64,000 nucleotides of DNA from Schlegelella_A sp036263655 (GCA_036263655.1 DATAGP010000047.1:50645-114644); one strand, 5' to 3'; counted from the stretch's first letter, positions 43,995-53,246 are shown. The notes: a model not told the origin generated them from the letters alone. Program-made: numbers and translations.

Positions 43995-44546
43995 ATGCGC
44001 ATCCCCACTCCTCCACCCACGCACCGCATCGGCCCGTCCCGGCGCGGCCGCCGCGCCGGCTTCTCGCTGCTCGAATTGATGGTGGTGGTGGCGATCATCG
44101 TCATCCTGGCCCTCATCGCCTTGCCCGGCATTCCCGACAAGGTGGTGCGCGACCAGATCGTCGAGGGCATGAAGCTGACCGACCTCGCCAAGGCACCGGT
44201 GGCCCTGTCGTGGGCCATCGGCGCCCGGCTTCCGGTCAACAACGCCGAGGCGGGCCTGCCCGCGGCCGAGCAGATCGTCAACAACTACATCAGCTCGGTG
44301 GCGGTGGAGTCGGGGGCGATCCAGGTCACCTTCGGCAACCGCGCCAACGCCAGCATCCGCGGCAAGATCCTCAGCCTGCGCCCGGGCGTCGTCGAGGCCG
44401 CGCCGATGGTGCCGGTGGCCTGGGTCTGCGGCAATGCCGAGCCGCCGAACCGCATGACCGCCAAGGGCCTCAACAAGACCAACATCCCGTTGAAGTTCCT
44501 GCCGCTCAACTGTCGTGCTCTCGCACCTGTCGCTCCCCTGAGCTGA
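43995..44546 (+). CDS. Type IV pilin-like protein
   Basis: The N-terminus has a long basic leader (about 21 residues) and the prepilin peptidase/helix signature GFSLLELMVVVAIIVILA with the conserved Glu5. The rest (183 residues in total) has pilin-like features: a C-terminal pair of cysteines (WVCGNAEPP and LPLNCRAL) suited to a D-loop disulfide and the PilA-type TAKGLNKTNIPLKF. It resembles pilin subunits with competence or adhesion roles. No other pilus assembly genes are adjacent; a GspE/PilB-type ATPase lies 9 kb away. Its 3' end overlaps the convergent MgtC gene by 41 bp. Confidence 0.85.
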   Translation: MRIPTPPPTHRIGPSRRGRRAGFSLLELMVVVAIIVILALIALPGIPDKVVRDQIVEGMKLTDLAKAPVALSWAIGARLPVNNAEAGLPAAEQIVNNYISSVAVESGAIQVTFGNRANASIRGKILSLRPGVVEAAPMVPVAWVCGNAEPPNRMTAKGLNKTNIPLKFLPLNCRALAPVAPLS

Positions 44547-45039
44547 TCTCGCCGCGCTCCTCCTTGCCCTTGACGATGCGACGCTCGAGGCGCAGCAGCA
44601 GAGAGAGGATGACGAGCACCAGCACCGTGCTGATGATCGCCGTCGTCTCGCGGCCGAGGCCCACCGTCATGCCGATCGCGGCCGTCGTCCAGATGCCGGC
44701 GGCGGTGGTGAGGCCGCGCACGTGGCCGCTCTCGCTCTGCTTGATCACCGCGCCGGCGCCGAGGAAGCCGATGCCGGCGAGCAGGCCCTGGATGACCCGG
44801 CTCATTCCGTCGGCATCCATGCCGGCCTGCAGCGGCACGAGCACGAAGAGGGCCGTGCCGAGCGCCACCAGCATGTGGGTGCGCAGGCCGGCGCTGCTGT
44901 CGCGGCTCTCGCGCTCGTAGCCGATGATGGCGCCGAGCGCCATCGCCAGGCCGAGCCGCAGCAGGAGCCGCGTCAGCTGCACCACATCGGGCACGTCGGA
45001 GAACTCCTGCCGGGCCGTCTCCAGGATCTCGTTCCACAC
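44506..45039 (-). CDS. MgtC/SapB-family membrane protein
   Basis: A 177-residue integral-membrane protein with four or five hydrophobic helices and the family signatures RLGLAMALGAIIGYERE, GLRTHMLVALGTALFVLVPL, GIGFLGAGAVIKQ and GLTTAAGIWTTAAIGMTVG. MgtC proteins modulate ATP synthase and Mg2+ stress survival in pathogens; many other bacteria carry homologues with unclear roles. GTG 45039 has AGGAG seven bases upstream. Its tail (EERGEISSGERQVREHDS) overlaps the convergent pilin-like gene. Confidence 0.9.
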   Translation of the reverse strand: MWNEILETARQEFSDVPDVVQLTRLLLRLGLAMALGAIIGYERESRDSSAGLRTHMLVALGTALFVLVPLQAGMDADGMSRVIQGLLAGIGFLGAGAVIKQSESGHVRGLTTAAGIWTTAAIGMTVGLGRETTAIISTVLVLVILSLLLRLERRIVKGKEERGEISSGERQVREHDS

Positions 45040-45221
45040 GGGGCGTCTCCTTGTCTCGTTGGATGCCTGCGCCACCGTGTGCGGCGGCGCAGGGGACAAG
45101 TATCGAGTGCCGGCACGGGCGCTTCGCCGCGCGGTCGGTGTTTCGCGTCGGCGCCACTTCCGCTCGCGCCGTTGATAGGATGAACACACGATGCCATGGC
45201 CCGACCGAGGGCCCGAGAACC

Positions 45222-46475
45222 GTGCTCGACCTCGATGCTCCCCATCTCGACCATGCCCGGCTGCGCACCGCCGGCAAGGACCTTCTTTCGCTGGCCCTGA
45301 TCGATGCCCGCAACCAGACCCTGCGCTGGGCGGCGGCGCTCGAGGCGGCGCGCGACGGCCAGGCGCTGGTGCTGCCCGGAGACCTCGGTCCGCTGCCGGC
45401 CGGCGAGCTCGACCCGCCGCTCTGGACCTTCGGCCACATCGCCTGGTTCCAGGAGCACTGGATCGCGCGCAACGTGCAGCGCGCGCGTGGCGAAGCCGCC
45501 GATCCGACCTATCCGCGCCTCGCCTCGATCCTGCCGCATGCCGACCGCTGGTACGACCCGGCGCTCGTGCCGCGGCCGCGCCGCCGCGCCCTTGCCGCCG
45601 GCGACCTGCCCGACCTGCAGGAGACCCGCCAGTACCTGGTCGAAACGCTCGAGACCACGCTCGAGCTGCTCGCCGCGGTGAAGGAGGAGAGCGACGACGC
45701 GCTCTACTTCCACCGGCTCGCGCTGTTCCACGAGGAGATGCATTTCGAGGCCTTCGCGGTGCTGGCGCAGACGCTCGGCATCGACACCTTGCGCATCGTC
45801 CGCCCGACCACCCAGGCGGCGCGACCGCCGCTGCTCTTTCCGGCCACGCGCTGGCTGCTCGGCGCCGGCGCGCCGGGCTTTCGATTCGACGACCAGCGCG
45901 AGCCGCATCCGGTCGACATCCCCGAGTTCGAGATCGATGCCCAGGCGGTCACGTGGGGGCAGTTCGGCGAGTTCGTCGAGGACGGCGGCTACGACGAGCG
46001 CGAGCACTGGAGCCCGGCCGGCTGGGCCTGGGTCGAGCGCGAGGGGCGGCGCACGCCGCGGCACGTCGACCAGATGCGACACGGCGTGCTGCAGCGCCGC
46101 TTCGGCCAGCTCGCGCGCGTGCCGCTGAACCAGCCGGTGGCGCACGTCTGCAGCTACGAGGCGGAAGCCTGGTGTCGCTGGGCCGGCCGCCGCCTGCCGA
46201 GCGAAGTCGAGTGGGAGGCGGCGGCGCACCAGGGCGCGACGCAGGGCATGCGCTGGGGCGACGTCTGGGAATGGACCGCCAGCATCTTCCGCCCTTACCC
46301 AGGCTACGTGGCAGGCCCGTGGCGCGACTATTCGAAGCCGGCCTTCGGCAGGCACCGGGTGCTTCGCGGTGCCTCGTTCGCGACGCGGCCGGGCCTGCGC
46401 AGCGCACGCTTCCGTCGCCCCGCCGCGGCCGAGAGCGACGACGGCTTCTACGGCTTCAGGAGCTGCGCGCCTTGA
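45222..46475 (+). CDS. EgtB/SenA-type nonheme iron sulfoxide or selenoxide synthase
   Basis: The protein has a DinB-like four-helix iron-binding domain with His72 (FGHIAWFQEHW) and the HX3HXE motif HEEMHFE (His170, His174, Glu176), joined to a C-terminal FGE/sulfatase-modifying domain (about 230-417; LPSEVEWEAAAHQ, VWEWTASIFRPYPGY, RVLRGASFATRPG). This is the architecture of EgtB (ergothioneine) and of SenA (selenoneine) in Burkholderiales. Residues specific to either could not be judged by eye. No egtD, senB or selD-like gene adjoins. GTG 45222 is preferred because a TAGGAT box overlaps the alternative ATG 45180. The 417-residue length fits the family. Confidence 0.82.
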   Translation: MLDLDAPHLDHARLRTAGKDLLSLALIDARNQTLRWAAALEAARDGQALVLPGDLGPLPAGELDPPLWTFGHIAWFQEHWIARNVQRARGEAADPTYPRLASILPHADRWYDPALVPRPRRRALAAGDLPDLQETRQYLVETLETTLELLAAVKEESDDALYFHRLALFHEEMHFEAFAVLAQTLGIDTLRIVRPTTQAARPPLLFPATRWLLGAGAPGFRFDDQREPHPVDIPEFEIDAQAVTWGQFGEFVEDGGYDEREHWSPAGWAWVEREGRRTPRHVDQMRHGVLQRRFGQLARVPLNQPVAHVCSYEAEAWCRWAGRRLPSEVEWEAAAHQGATQGMRWGDVWEWTASIFRPYPGYVAGPWRDYSKPAFGRHRVLRGASFATRPGLRSARFRRPAAAESDDGFYGFRSCAP

Positions 46476-46634
46476 GAACCTTCGCGCTGCGCCGAGAAGA
46501 CCGGCACTGACGTCCCGCTGCCCCCCTGCATCTCCATTAGGGAAAGCCCGTTTGGTTCGGCCGGTCCGCCGCTCGAACAATGGGTCGAACGACCCTCGTC
46601 GAGGGCCGATAAGAACGCGCAACAGGAGACCGGC
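46476..46634. other. Gap before the CODH-type operon
   Basis: These 159 bases contain no gene. They probably carry the operon promoter, but I could not fix -35 and -10 boxes. The ribosome site AGGAG just before GTG 46635 is clear. Confidence 0.4.
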
Positions 46635-47114
46635 GTGGACGTCCCCCTCACCCTGACCGTGAACGGCAAGTCCGTCACCAAGTCGATCGATCCGCGCACC
46701 CTGCTCGTGCAGTTCCTGCGCGAGCAGATGCAGCTCACCGGCACGCACGTCGGCTGCGACACGGCGCAGTGCGGCGCCTGCACCGTGCACATGAACGGCC
46801 GGGCCATCAAGTCCTGCTCGATCCTGGCTCTGCAGGTGCAGGGCAGCGACATCCTGACCATCGAGGGCCTCTCCAAGGGTGGCGAGCTGCATCCGATGCA
46901 GGCCGCGTTCCGCGAGTGCCACGGGCTGCAGTGCGGCTTCTGCACGCCGGGCATGGTGATGTCGGCGGTGCAGCTTCTCGCCGACAACCCGAAGGCGAAC
47001 GAGGAGGAGATCCGCGAGGCGCTCGACGGCAACATCTGCCGCTGCACCGGCTACCAGAACATCGTCAAGTCGATCCAGTTCTGCCAGTCCGGCAAGACGC
47101 CGGCGGCGGCCTGA
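46635..47114 (+). CDS. coxS: [2Fe-2S] small subunit of a CODH/xanthine dehydrogenase-family hydroxylase
   Basis: The electron-transfer subunit, 159 residues, with two [2Fe-2S] clusters: plant-ferredoxin-type (HVGCDTAQCGACTVHMN, then SCSIL) and the four-helix type (QCGFCTPGMVMSAVQ, NICRCTGYQNIVK). It begins a three-gene S-L-M set, the order known for form II (CODH-like) enzymes rather than the M-S-L of form I. The substrate may be CO or another small molecule; the symbol denotes family position only. The start is GTG 46635 with AGGAG upstream. Confidence 0.93.
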   Translation: MDVPLTLTVNGKSVTKSIDPRTLLVQFLREQMQLTGTHVGCDTAQCGACTVHMNGRAIKSCSILALQVQGSDILTIEGLSKGGELHPMQAAFRECHGLQCGFCTPGMVMSAVQLLADNPKANEEEIREALDGNICRCTGYQNIVKSIQFCQSGKTPAAA

Positions 47115-47124
47115 GGAGCACGAC

Positions 47125-49503
47125 ATGGGCAACATGAACGAAGTCGAGGGCGCCGTCTCCGGGCCGATCGGCAAGAGCGTGCGCCGGCGCGAGGACCAGC
47201 GCTTCCTCACCGGCGCGGCCAACTACACCGACGACGTCAACCTGCACGGGCAGACCTACGGCGTCTTCCTGCGCAGCCCGCATGCGCATGCGCGCGTCGT
47301 CTCGATCGACCTCGGCGCGGCCAAGCAGGCGCCCGGCGTCATCGACATCTTCACCGGTGCCGATCTCGCCGAGGCCAAGGTCGGGGGTCTCCCCTGCGGC
47401 TGGCTGATCCACAGCAAGGACGGCTCGCCGATGAAGGAGCCGACGCATCCGGTGCTGGCGCAGGGCAAGGTGCGCTACGTCGGCGACCAGGTCGCGCTCG
47501 TCGTCGCCGAGACGATGCTGCAGGCGCGCGATGCCGCCGAGCTGATCCACATCGAGTACGACGAGCTGCCGGCGGTGATCGACCTCGGCTCGGCCGACTC
47601 GATCGGCTCGGCCGTGCACGACGACGTGGACGACAACACCTGCTACGACTGGGGGCACGGCGACAAGGCGGCGGTCGAGGCGGCGTTCGCCAAGGCGGCG
47701 CACGTGACGAAGCTTTCCTTCGTCAACAACCGGCTGATCCCGAACGCGATGGAGCCGCGCGCCTGCAACGCCACGTACAGCAAGCACGACGAGAGCTACA
47801 CGCTCTACGTCGCCAACCAGAACCCGCACGTCGAGCGGCTGCTGATGTGCGCCTTCGTGCTCGGCCTGCCGGAATCGAAGGTGCGGGTGATCGCGCCCGA
47901 CGTCGGCGGCGGCTTCGGCTCGAAGATCTTCCTTTATCCGGAAGACGTCGCCCTCGTCTGGGCCAGCAAGCGCGTCGGCCGGCCGATCAAGTGGACCGCC
48001 GAGCGCAGCGAATCCTTCCTCACCGACGCGCACGGCCGCGACCACCTCACGACCGCCGAGATGGCGCTCGACGGGCAGGGCCACTTCCTCGCCCTGCGCG
48101 TCAAGACTGTCGCCAACATGGGCGCGTACCTGTCGACCTTCGCCTCGGCAGTGCCGACCATCCTCTACGCGACGCTGCTCGCCGGCCAGTACAAGACGCC
48201 GGCGATCTACGCCGAGGTCAAGGCGGTCTTCACCAACACCGCGCCCGTCGACGCCTACCGCGGCGCCGGACGTCCCGAAGCGACCTACCTGGTCGAGCGA
48301 ATCGTCGAGCAGGCCGCGCGCGAGATGAAGATCGATCCGGCCGAGATCCGCCGGCGCAACTTCATCACCACCTTCCCGTACTCGACGCCGGTCGGCCTCA
48401 CCTACGACGTCGGCGACTACAAGGCGCATCTCGACAAGGCGGTGCAGATGGCCGACGTCGCCGGCTTCCCGGCGCGCAAGGCGGCCTCGGCGGCGAAGGG
48501 CAAGAAGCGCGGCCTCGGCTACTGCTGCTACATCGAGGCTTGCGGCATCGCGCCGTCGAACATCGCCGGCGCGCTCGGGGCGCGCGCCGGGCTCTTCGAG
48601 GCCGGCGAGGTGCGCGTGCACCCGACGGGCACGGTGACCATCTTCACCGGCTCGCACAGCCACGGCCAGGGCCATGAGACGACCTTCGCGCAGGTGGTCG
48701 CCGACCGCCTCGGCATCCCGATCGAGAACGTCGAGATCGTGCACGGCGACACCGGCCGCGTGCCGTTCGGCATGGGCAGCTACGGCAGCCGCTCGCTCGC
48801 GGTCGGCGGCACGGCCATCGTCAAGGCGGTCGACAAGGTCATCGCCAAGGGGAAGAAGATCGCCGCCCACCTGCTCGAGGCGGCCGACACCGACATCGAG
48901 TTCGAGAACGGCGAGTTCAAGGTCGCCGGCACCGACAGGAAGGTCGCCTGGGGCAACGTCTCATTGACGGCCTATGTGCCGCACAACTACCCGCTCGACA
49001 AGCTCGAGCCGGGTCTCAACGAGAACGCCTTCTACGATCCGACCAACTTCACCTATCCGGCCGGCAGCTACGTCTGCGAGGTCGAGGTCGACCCGGAGAC
49101 CGGCAAGGTGAAGATCGAGTCCTTTGTCGCCGTCGACGACTTCGGCAACGTCGTCAACCCGATGATCGTCGAGGGCCAGGTGCACGGCGGCATCGCCCAG
49201 GGTCTCGGCCAGGCGATGATGGAAGCAGCCGCCTACGACGTGCAGTCGGGCCAGCTGCTCACCGGCTCGTACATGGACTACGCCATGCCGCGCGCCATGG
49301 ACATCCCGAACTTCCGGGTCAGCACGACCGTCACGCCGTGCAGCCACAACCCGCTCGGCGTGAAGGGCTGCGGCGAGGCGGGCGCGATCGGCTCCCCGGC
49401 CGCCTACATCAACGCGATCACCGACGCGCTCGGCGTCGTCGACCTGGCGATGCCGGCGACGCCGGAGCGCGTCTGGCGCGCGGCGCACGGCCTGTCGGCC
49501 TGA
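47125..49503 (+). CDS. coxL: Molybdopterin-binding large subunit, form II CODH-like
   Basis: The catalytic subunit, 792 residues, binds Mo-MCD. The active-site loop reads AYRGAGR (377-383), diagnostic of form II; form I CO dehydrogenases have AYxCSFR with the Cu-ligating Cys, which is absent here. The catalytic Glu751 in GCGEAGAIGSP is present, as are VGGGFGSKIFLYP and GSHSHGQGHETTF. Form II enzymes are widespread, and CO oxidation is proven for few, so a different substrate is likely. The gene lies ten bases after coxS. Confidence 0.95.
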   Translation: MGNMNEVEGAVSGPIGKSVRRREDQRFLTGAANYTDDVNLHGQTYGVFLRSPHAHARVVSIDLGAAKQAPGVIDIFTGADLAEAKVGGLPCGWLIHSKDGSPMKEPTHPVLAQGKVRYVGDQVALVVAETMLQARDAAELIHIEYDELPAVIDLGSADSIGSAVHDDVDDNTCYDWGHGDKAAVEAAFAKAAHVTKLSFVNNRLIPNAMEPRACNATYSKHDESYTLYVANQNPHVERLLMCAFVLGLPESKVRVIAPDVGGGFGSKIFLYPEDVALVWASKRVGRPIKWTAERSESFLTDAHGRDHLTTAEMALDGQGHFLALRVKTVANMGAYLSTFASAVPTILYATLLAGQYKTPAIYAEVKAVFTNTAPVDAYRGAGRPEATYLVERIVEQAAREMKIDPAEIRRRNFITTFPYSTPVGLTYDVGDYKAHLDKAVQMADVAGFPARKAASAAKGKKRGLGYCCYIEACGIAPSNIAGALGARAGLFEAGEVRVHPTGTVTIFTGSHSHGQGHETTFAQVVADRLGIPIENVEIVHGDTGRVPFGMGSYGSRSLAVGGTAIVKAVDKVIAKGKKIAAHLLEAADTDIEFENGEFKVAGTDRKVAWGNVSLTAYVPHNYPLDKLEPGLNENAFYDPTNFTYPAGSYVCEVEVDPETGKVKIESFVAVDDFGNVVNPMIVEGQVHGGIAQGLGQAMMEAAAYDVQSGQLLTGSYMDYAMPRAMDIPNFRVSTTVTPCSHNPLGVKGCGEAGAIGSPAAYINAITDALGVVDLAMPATPERVWRAAHGLSA

Positions 49504-49515
49504 ACGGAGAACCCC

Positions 49516-50310
49516 ATGTACGCATTCGAATACCAGCGGCCGACCAGCCGCGATGCCGCCCGGGCCGCGGCCGGCGCCGACGCCCGCTATCTCGCCGGCG
49601 GGCAGAGCCTGGTCCAGGCCATGCGCCTGCGTCTGTCGCAGTCGGAGCGCCTCGTCGATCTCGGCGGCGTCGCCGACCTGAAGGGCATCCGCGCCGAAGG
49701 CAACGGCGTCGCCATCGGTGCGATGGCGACGCACGCGAGCGTCGCCGCCAACGCCGACGTCCGCCGCGTCCTGCCGGCGCTCGCCGAGCTGGCCGGCGGC
49801 ATCGGCGACCCGATGGTCCGCAACATGGGCACGCTCGGCGGCTCGATCGCCAACGCCGACCCGGCGGCCTGCTATCCGGCCGGCGTGGTGGGGCTGAACG
49901 CGACGATCCACACCGACCGCCGCACCATCGCCGCCGACGACTTCTTCACCGGCCTGTACGAGACCGCGCTGCAGCCCGGCGAGCTGATCACGCACGTGGT
50001 GTTTCCGCCGGCGCAGCGCGCGGCCTACGTCAAGTACAAGCAGATGGCGTCGCGGTTCGCCCTGATCGGCGTCTTCGTGGCGCAGACGGCGCAGGGTGTC
50101 CGCGTCGCCGTGACCGGGGCCAGGAGTCACGTCTTTCGCGCCACCGAGATCGAGAACGCGCTGGGGAAGAGCTTCACGCCCGACGCTGCCAAGGCCGTGA
50201 AGATGCCGACCACCGACATCAACGCCGACCTGCACGGCTCGGCCGAATACCGGGCGGCGATGATCAGCGTGATGGCTTCGCGGGCCGTCGCTGCGGCGCT
50301 GGCGCGATAG
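49516..50310 (+). CDS. coxM: FAD-binding medium subunit of the form II CODH-like enzyme
   Basis: The flavin subunit, 264 residues, with the two FAD signatures LAGGQSLVQAMRLR (AGG-x-S type) and NMGTLGGSIANADPAACYP (TxGG type), and the C-terminal MASRFALIGVFVA. It passes electrons from the Fe-S clusters of CoxS to quinone. It closes the S-L-M set and is followed by a strong hairpin, so the accessory genes downstream form a separate unit or are expressed by read-through. Confidence 0.94.
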   Translation: MYAFEYQRPTSRDAARAAAGADARYLAGGQSLVQAMRLRLSQSERLVDLGGVADLKGIRAEGNGVAIGAMATHASVAANADVRRVLPALAELAGGIGDPMVRNMGTLGGSIANADPAACYPAGVVGLNATIHTDRRTIAADDFFTGLYETALQPGELITHVVFPPAQRAAYVKYKQMASRFALIGVFVAQTAQGVRVAVTGARSHVFRATEIENALGKSFTPDAAKAVKMPTTDINADLHGSAEYRAAMISVMASRAVAAALAR

Positions 50311-50400
50311 CGCTGCCTGGGGGCTTCAACGGCGCGCGCTCCGCCGCGTTCATCGAGCGGGATCGCGACGGCCGGGTACTCCGCTCCGTTCATGTTCCCC

Positions 50401-50423
50401 GAAGGCGGCCGGTGGCCGCCTTC
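50401..50423 (+). terminator. Hairpin terminator after coxM
   Basis: GAAGGCGGCC / GGCCGCCTTC, a perfect 10-bp stem with a GGT loop (50401-50423), followed by TCCTCCTTTAC. It separates the coxSLM genes from coxDEG. Confidence 0.65.
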
Positions 50424-50530
50424 TCCTCCTTTACTTCACTGCGCGGAGCACCCCACCATCGCGATCCAGCGGCGATCGTTGCTGCGAGCAGCGTTCACTC
50501 ACGCAGAATAGGTTGGACCCGAGCAAGCCC

Positions 50531-51472
50531 ATGACGCACCCCTCGCAACCCACCTCCGTCGACGGCGTGCTCGAGTTGCTCGCCAAGGAGAACTACGTCG
50601 CCGACCGGCGGCTCGCGACGACCGTCTTCCTCGCGCTCACGCTGAAGCGGCCGCTGTTCGTCGAAGGCGAGCCGGGCGTCGGCAAGACGGAGCTGGCGAA
50701 GACCCTGGCGACGGCACTGTCGACGACGCTGCTGCGCGTGCAGTGCTACGAGGGGCTGGACGTGGCGCAGACCGCGTACGAATGGAATGTGGCGCGGCAG
50801 ATGCTGGAGATCCGGCTCGCCGAGGCGGCGCACGAGGTGAGCGATGCCGCGTCGCGCGAGCGGCTGGGCAGGAGCCTCTACTCGCGCGCCATGCTGATCG
50901 AGCGGCCGCTGCTCCAGGCGCTGACGCAGGAGCGCTCGCCGGTGCTGCTGATCGACGAGCTCGACCGGGCCGACGAGCCCTTCGATGCCTTCCTGCTCGA
51001 GGTCCTCGCGGAGAACCAGCTGACGATCCCCGAGCTCGGCACGGTCAAGGCCAGCGCCGCGGCGACGCCGATCGTCGTCATCACGAGCAACCGCACGCGC
51101 GAGATCCACGATGCGCTCAAGCGGCGCTGCCTGTACCACTGGGTCGACTACCCCGATGCCGAGCGCGAGATGGAGATCGTGCGCATCCGCGCGCCCGGCG
51201 CCTCCGAGCGCCTCTACGCGCAGGTCGTGCATTTCGTGCAGCGGATGCGCAGCCTCGACCTCTTCAAGCCGCCCGGCATCGCCGAGACGATCGACTGGAC
51301 CAACGCGCTGGTGGCGTTGAACTCGATGAGCCTGGCTCCAGAGAACGTTCGCGACACCCTGGGCGTGCTGCTCAAGCATCGCGACGACATCGCGACCATG
51401 CAGGGCGGCGACCTGCAGAAGCTGCTCGCCGAGCTGCCGGCGCTCGCCCGCGCGCCGGCCGATGCTCGCTGA
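50531..51472 (+). CDS. coxD: MoxR-type AAA+ ATPase (CoxD-like)
   Basis: A 313-residue MoxR ATPase used in maturation of the molybdenum hydroxylase active site. Walker A EGEPGVGKTELAKTLA, Walker B LLIDELDRADEPFDAF and sensor 1 VVITSNRTREI are clear. In form I systems CoxD inserts Cu and S into the active site; in form II systems its client step is uncertain. ATG 50531 is chosen over TTG 50513. It overlaps coxE by 11 bp. Confidence 0.92.
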   Translation: MTHPSQPTSVDGVLELLAKENYVADRRLATTVFLALTLKRPLFVEGEPGVGKTELAKTLATALSTTLLRVQCYEGLDVAQTAYEWNVARQMLEIRLAEAAHEVSDAASRERLGRSLYSRAMLIERPLLQALTQERSPVLLIDELDRADEPFDAFLLEVLAENQLTIPELGTVKASAAATPIVVITSNRTREIHDALKRRCLYHWVDYPDAEREMEIVRIRAPGASERLYAQVVHFVQRMRSLDLFKPPGIAETIDWTNALVALNSMSLAPENVRDTLGVLLKHRDDIATMQGGDLQKLLAELPALARAPADAR

Positions 51473-52631
51473 GAACGTCGTCCACTTCGCGCGGGTCCTG
51501 CGCAGTGCCGGCATCGCGGTCGGCCCGGACCGCGTCCTCGCCGGGCTGGAGGCGATCGAGGCGGTGGGCCTGGGCCGGCGCGACGACGTGCACGCGGCGC
51601 TCTCCGCGGTCATGCTCGACCGGCACGAGCAGCAGGCCCTGTTCGACGACGCGTTCGCCGCGTTCTGGCGCGACCCGAAGCTGCTCGAGCAGCTGATGGC
51701 GCAGCTGCTGCCGAAGATCACCGGCCGCGGCGACAGGATGCGGCCGGCGCGCCAGGCGCGCCTTGCCGACGCCCTCGCGCCCCCGCGCGAGGCAGCGCCG
51801 TCGCCTCCAAAGGACGACGGGCGCGAGCAGCTCGACTTCGAGGCCAGCATCACCTTCTCGGATCGCGAGCGTCTGCAGAGCGCCGACTTCGAATCGATGA
51901 CGGCCGCCGAGTTCGAGCTGGCCAAGGCGCTCGCCGAGGAGGTGCCGGTGCCGGTCGCGCCGGTGCGGCGGCGCCGCCATGAGGCGAGCAGCCGCGGTCG
52001 CGTCGACCTCCGCGCGACCATGCTGGCGATGGCGCGCCAGCCGCAGACGCTGCTGCCGCGCTTCAGCGAGCCGCGCACCGAGCTGCCGACGATCGTGGTC
52101 CTTCTCGATGTCTCCGGCTCGATGGACCGCTACGCGCGGCTGATGCTGCACTACCTGCACGGCCTGACGCGGCGCCACCTCAAGGTCCACACGCTCACCT
52201 TCGGCACCCGGCTCACGAACATCACGCGCGCCCTGCGCGACCGCGATCCGGACCGGGCGCTCGAGCTCGCCGGCCGGCAGGTCCAGGATTGGAAGGGCGG
52301 CACGCGCATCGCGTCCTGCCTCGACGAGTTCAACCATCGCTGGGCGCGGCGCCTGCTGGGCGCGAACGCGGCCCTGCTGCTGGTGAGCGACGGGCTCGAT
52401 CGCGACGAGAGCGGCGACCTGACGCGCGCCGCGCGCCAGCTGCGTCTCTTCGCCCGGCAGATCGTCTGGCTGAACCCCCTGCTGCGCTTCGACCGCTTCG
52501 AGCCGCGCGCGGCCGGCGTGCGCGCCCTCCTGCCGAACGTCGACCGCTTCCTGCCGGTGCACAACCTCGCCAGCCTCGCCGACCTGGCGCTGGCGCTGAA
52601 GACCCCACCCGCGCCGCGCCGCGCCGCATAG
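51462..52631 (+). CDS. coxE: VWA-domain protein (CoxE-like)
   Basis: A 389-residue partner of the MoxR ATPase. The N-terminal ~190 residues are helical, with an acidic/basic linker, and the C-terminal VWA domain has the MIDAS motif DVSGSMDRY starting at Asp216, GTRLTNIT, and VSDGLDRDES. MoxR-VWA pairs act like metal-chelatase chaperones. It starts inside coxD and is followed 12 bases later by coxG. Confidence 0.92.
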   Translation: MLAENVVHFARVLRSAGIAVGPDRVLAGLEAIEAVGLGRRDDVHAALSAVMLDRHEQQALFDDAFAAFWRDPKLLEQLMAQLLPKITGRGDRMRPARQARLADALAPPREAAPSPPKDDGREQLDFEASITFSDRERLQSADFESMTAAEFELAKALAEEVPVPVAPVRRRRHEASSRGRVDLRATMLAMARQPQTLLPRFSEPRTELPTIVVLLDVSGSMDRYARLMLHYLHGLTRRHLKVHTLTFGTRLTNITRALRDRDPDRALELAGRQVQDWKGGTRIASCLDEFNHRWARRLLGANAALLLVSDGLDRDESGDLTRAARQLRLFARQIVWLNPLLRFDRFEPRAAGVRALLPNVDRFLPVHNLASLADLALALKTPPAPRRAA

Positions 52632-52643
52632 CAGAATGCGCCG

Positions 52644-53246
52644 ATGGAGCTCAAGGGCGAACGCCTCATTCCCGCGCCGGTCGCGACGACCTGGGCCGCG
52701 CTCAACGACCCGGCGACGCTCAAGGCCTGCATCGCCGGTTGCGAGTCGCTCGAGCGCACCGGCCCCGACGCCTTCGCTGCCGTCGTGGCGATGAAGATCG
52801 GCCCGGTCAGCGCGCGCTTCAGGGGCAACCTGCGCATGACCGACGTCGACCCGCCGAACGGCTACACGATCCACTTCGACGGGCAGGGCGGCGCAGCCGG
52901 CTTCGGCAAGGGCTCGGCCGATGTGAAGCTCGCCGCCGAAGGCGCGGCGGCGACCCGGCTCGCCTACCTGGCACGCGCGACCGTGGGCGGCAAGATGGCC
53001 CAGATCGGCTCGCGCCTCGTCGATGCCACGGCGGCGAAGATCACCGACGACTTCTTCAAGGCCTTCGAGGCGCAGGTGCGATCGCAGGCGCCGGGTGGGG
53101 CCGAGACGGCGCCGGTCCGACCGGCCGCGCCCGACCTGGTCTCGCCGGCGGCGCAGGTGCGCGCCCGCGCACCCGCCGGAGCCGTGGAATGGGGGCTTGC
53201 CGCCGCCGTCGTGCTCGCGACGGCGTACTTCGTCTTCCTGCGCTGA
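52644..53246 (+). CDS. coxG: CoxG-like SRPBCC-domain protein with C-terminal membrane anchor
   Basis: A 200-residue protein with an SRPBCC/START-like fold (residues 1-145; MELKGERLIPAPVATTWAAL, then YTIHFDGQGGAAGFGKGSAD), a proline/alanine linker and a C-terminal helix (WGLAAAVVLATAYFVFLR) that would anchor it in the inner membrane. CoxG proteins are thought to link the soluble CO dehydrogenase to membrane quinone. It completes the coxDEG set and is convergent with the GspE-like gene. Confidence 0.9.
   Translation: MELKGERLIPAPVATTWAALNDPATLKACIAGCESLERTGPDAFAAVVAMKIGPVSARFRGNLRMTDVDPPNGYTIHFDGQGGAAGFGKGSADVKLAAEGAAATRLAYLARATVGGKMAQIGSRLVDATAAKITDDFFKAFEAQVRSQAPGGAETAPVRPAAPDLVSPAAQVRARAPAGAVEWGLAAAVVLATAYFVFLR

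Noticed and set aside
46635..50310. True (form I) aerobic CO dehydrogenase
   Set aside because: The large-subunit loop is AYRGAGR instead of AYxCSFR, and the gene order is S-L-M instead of M-S-L.
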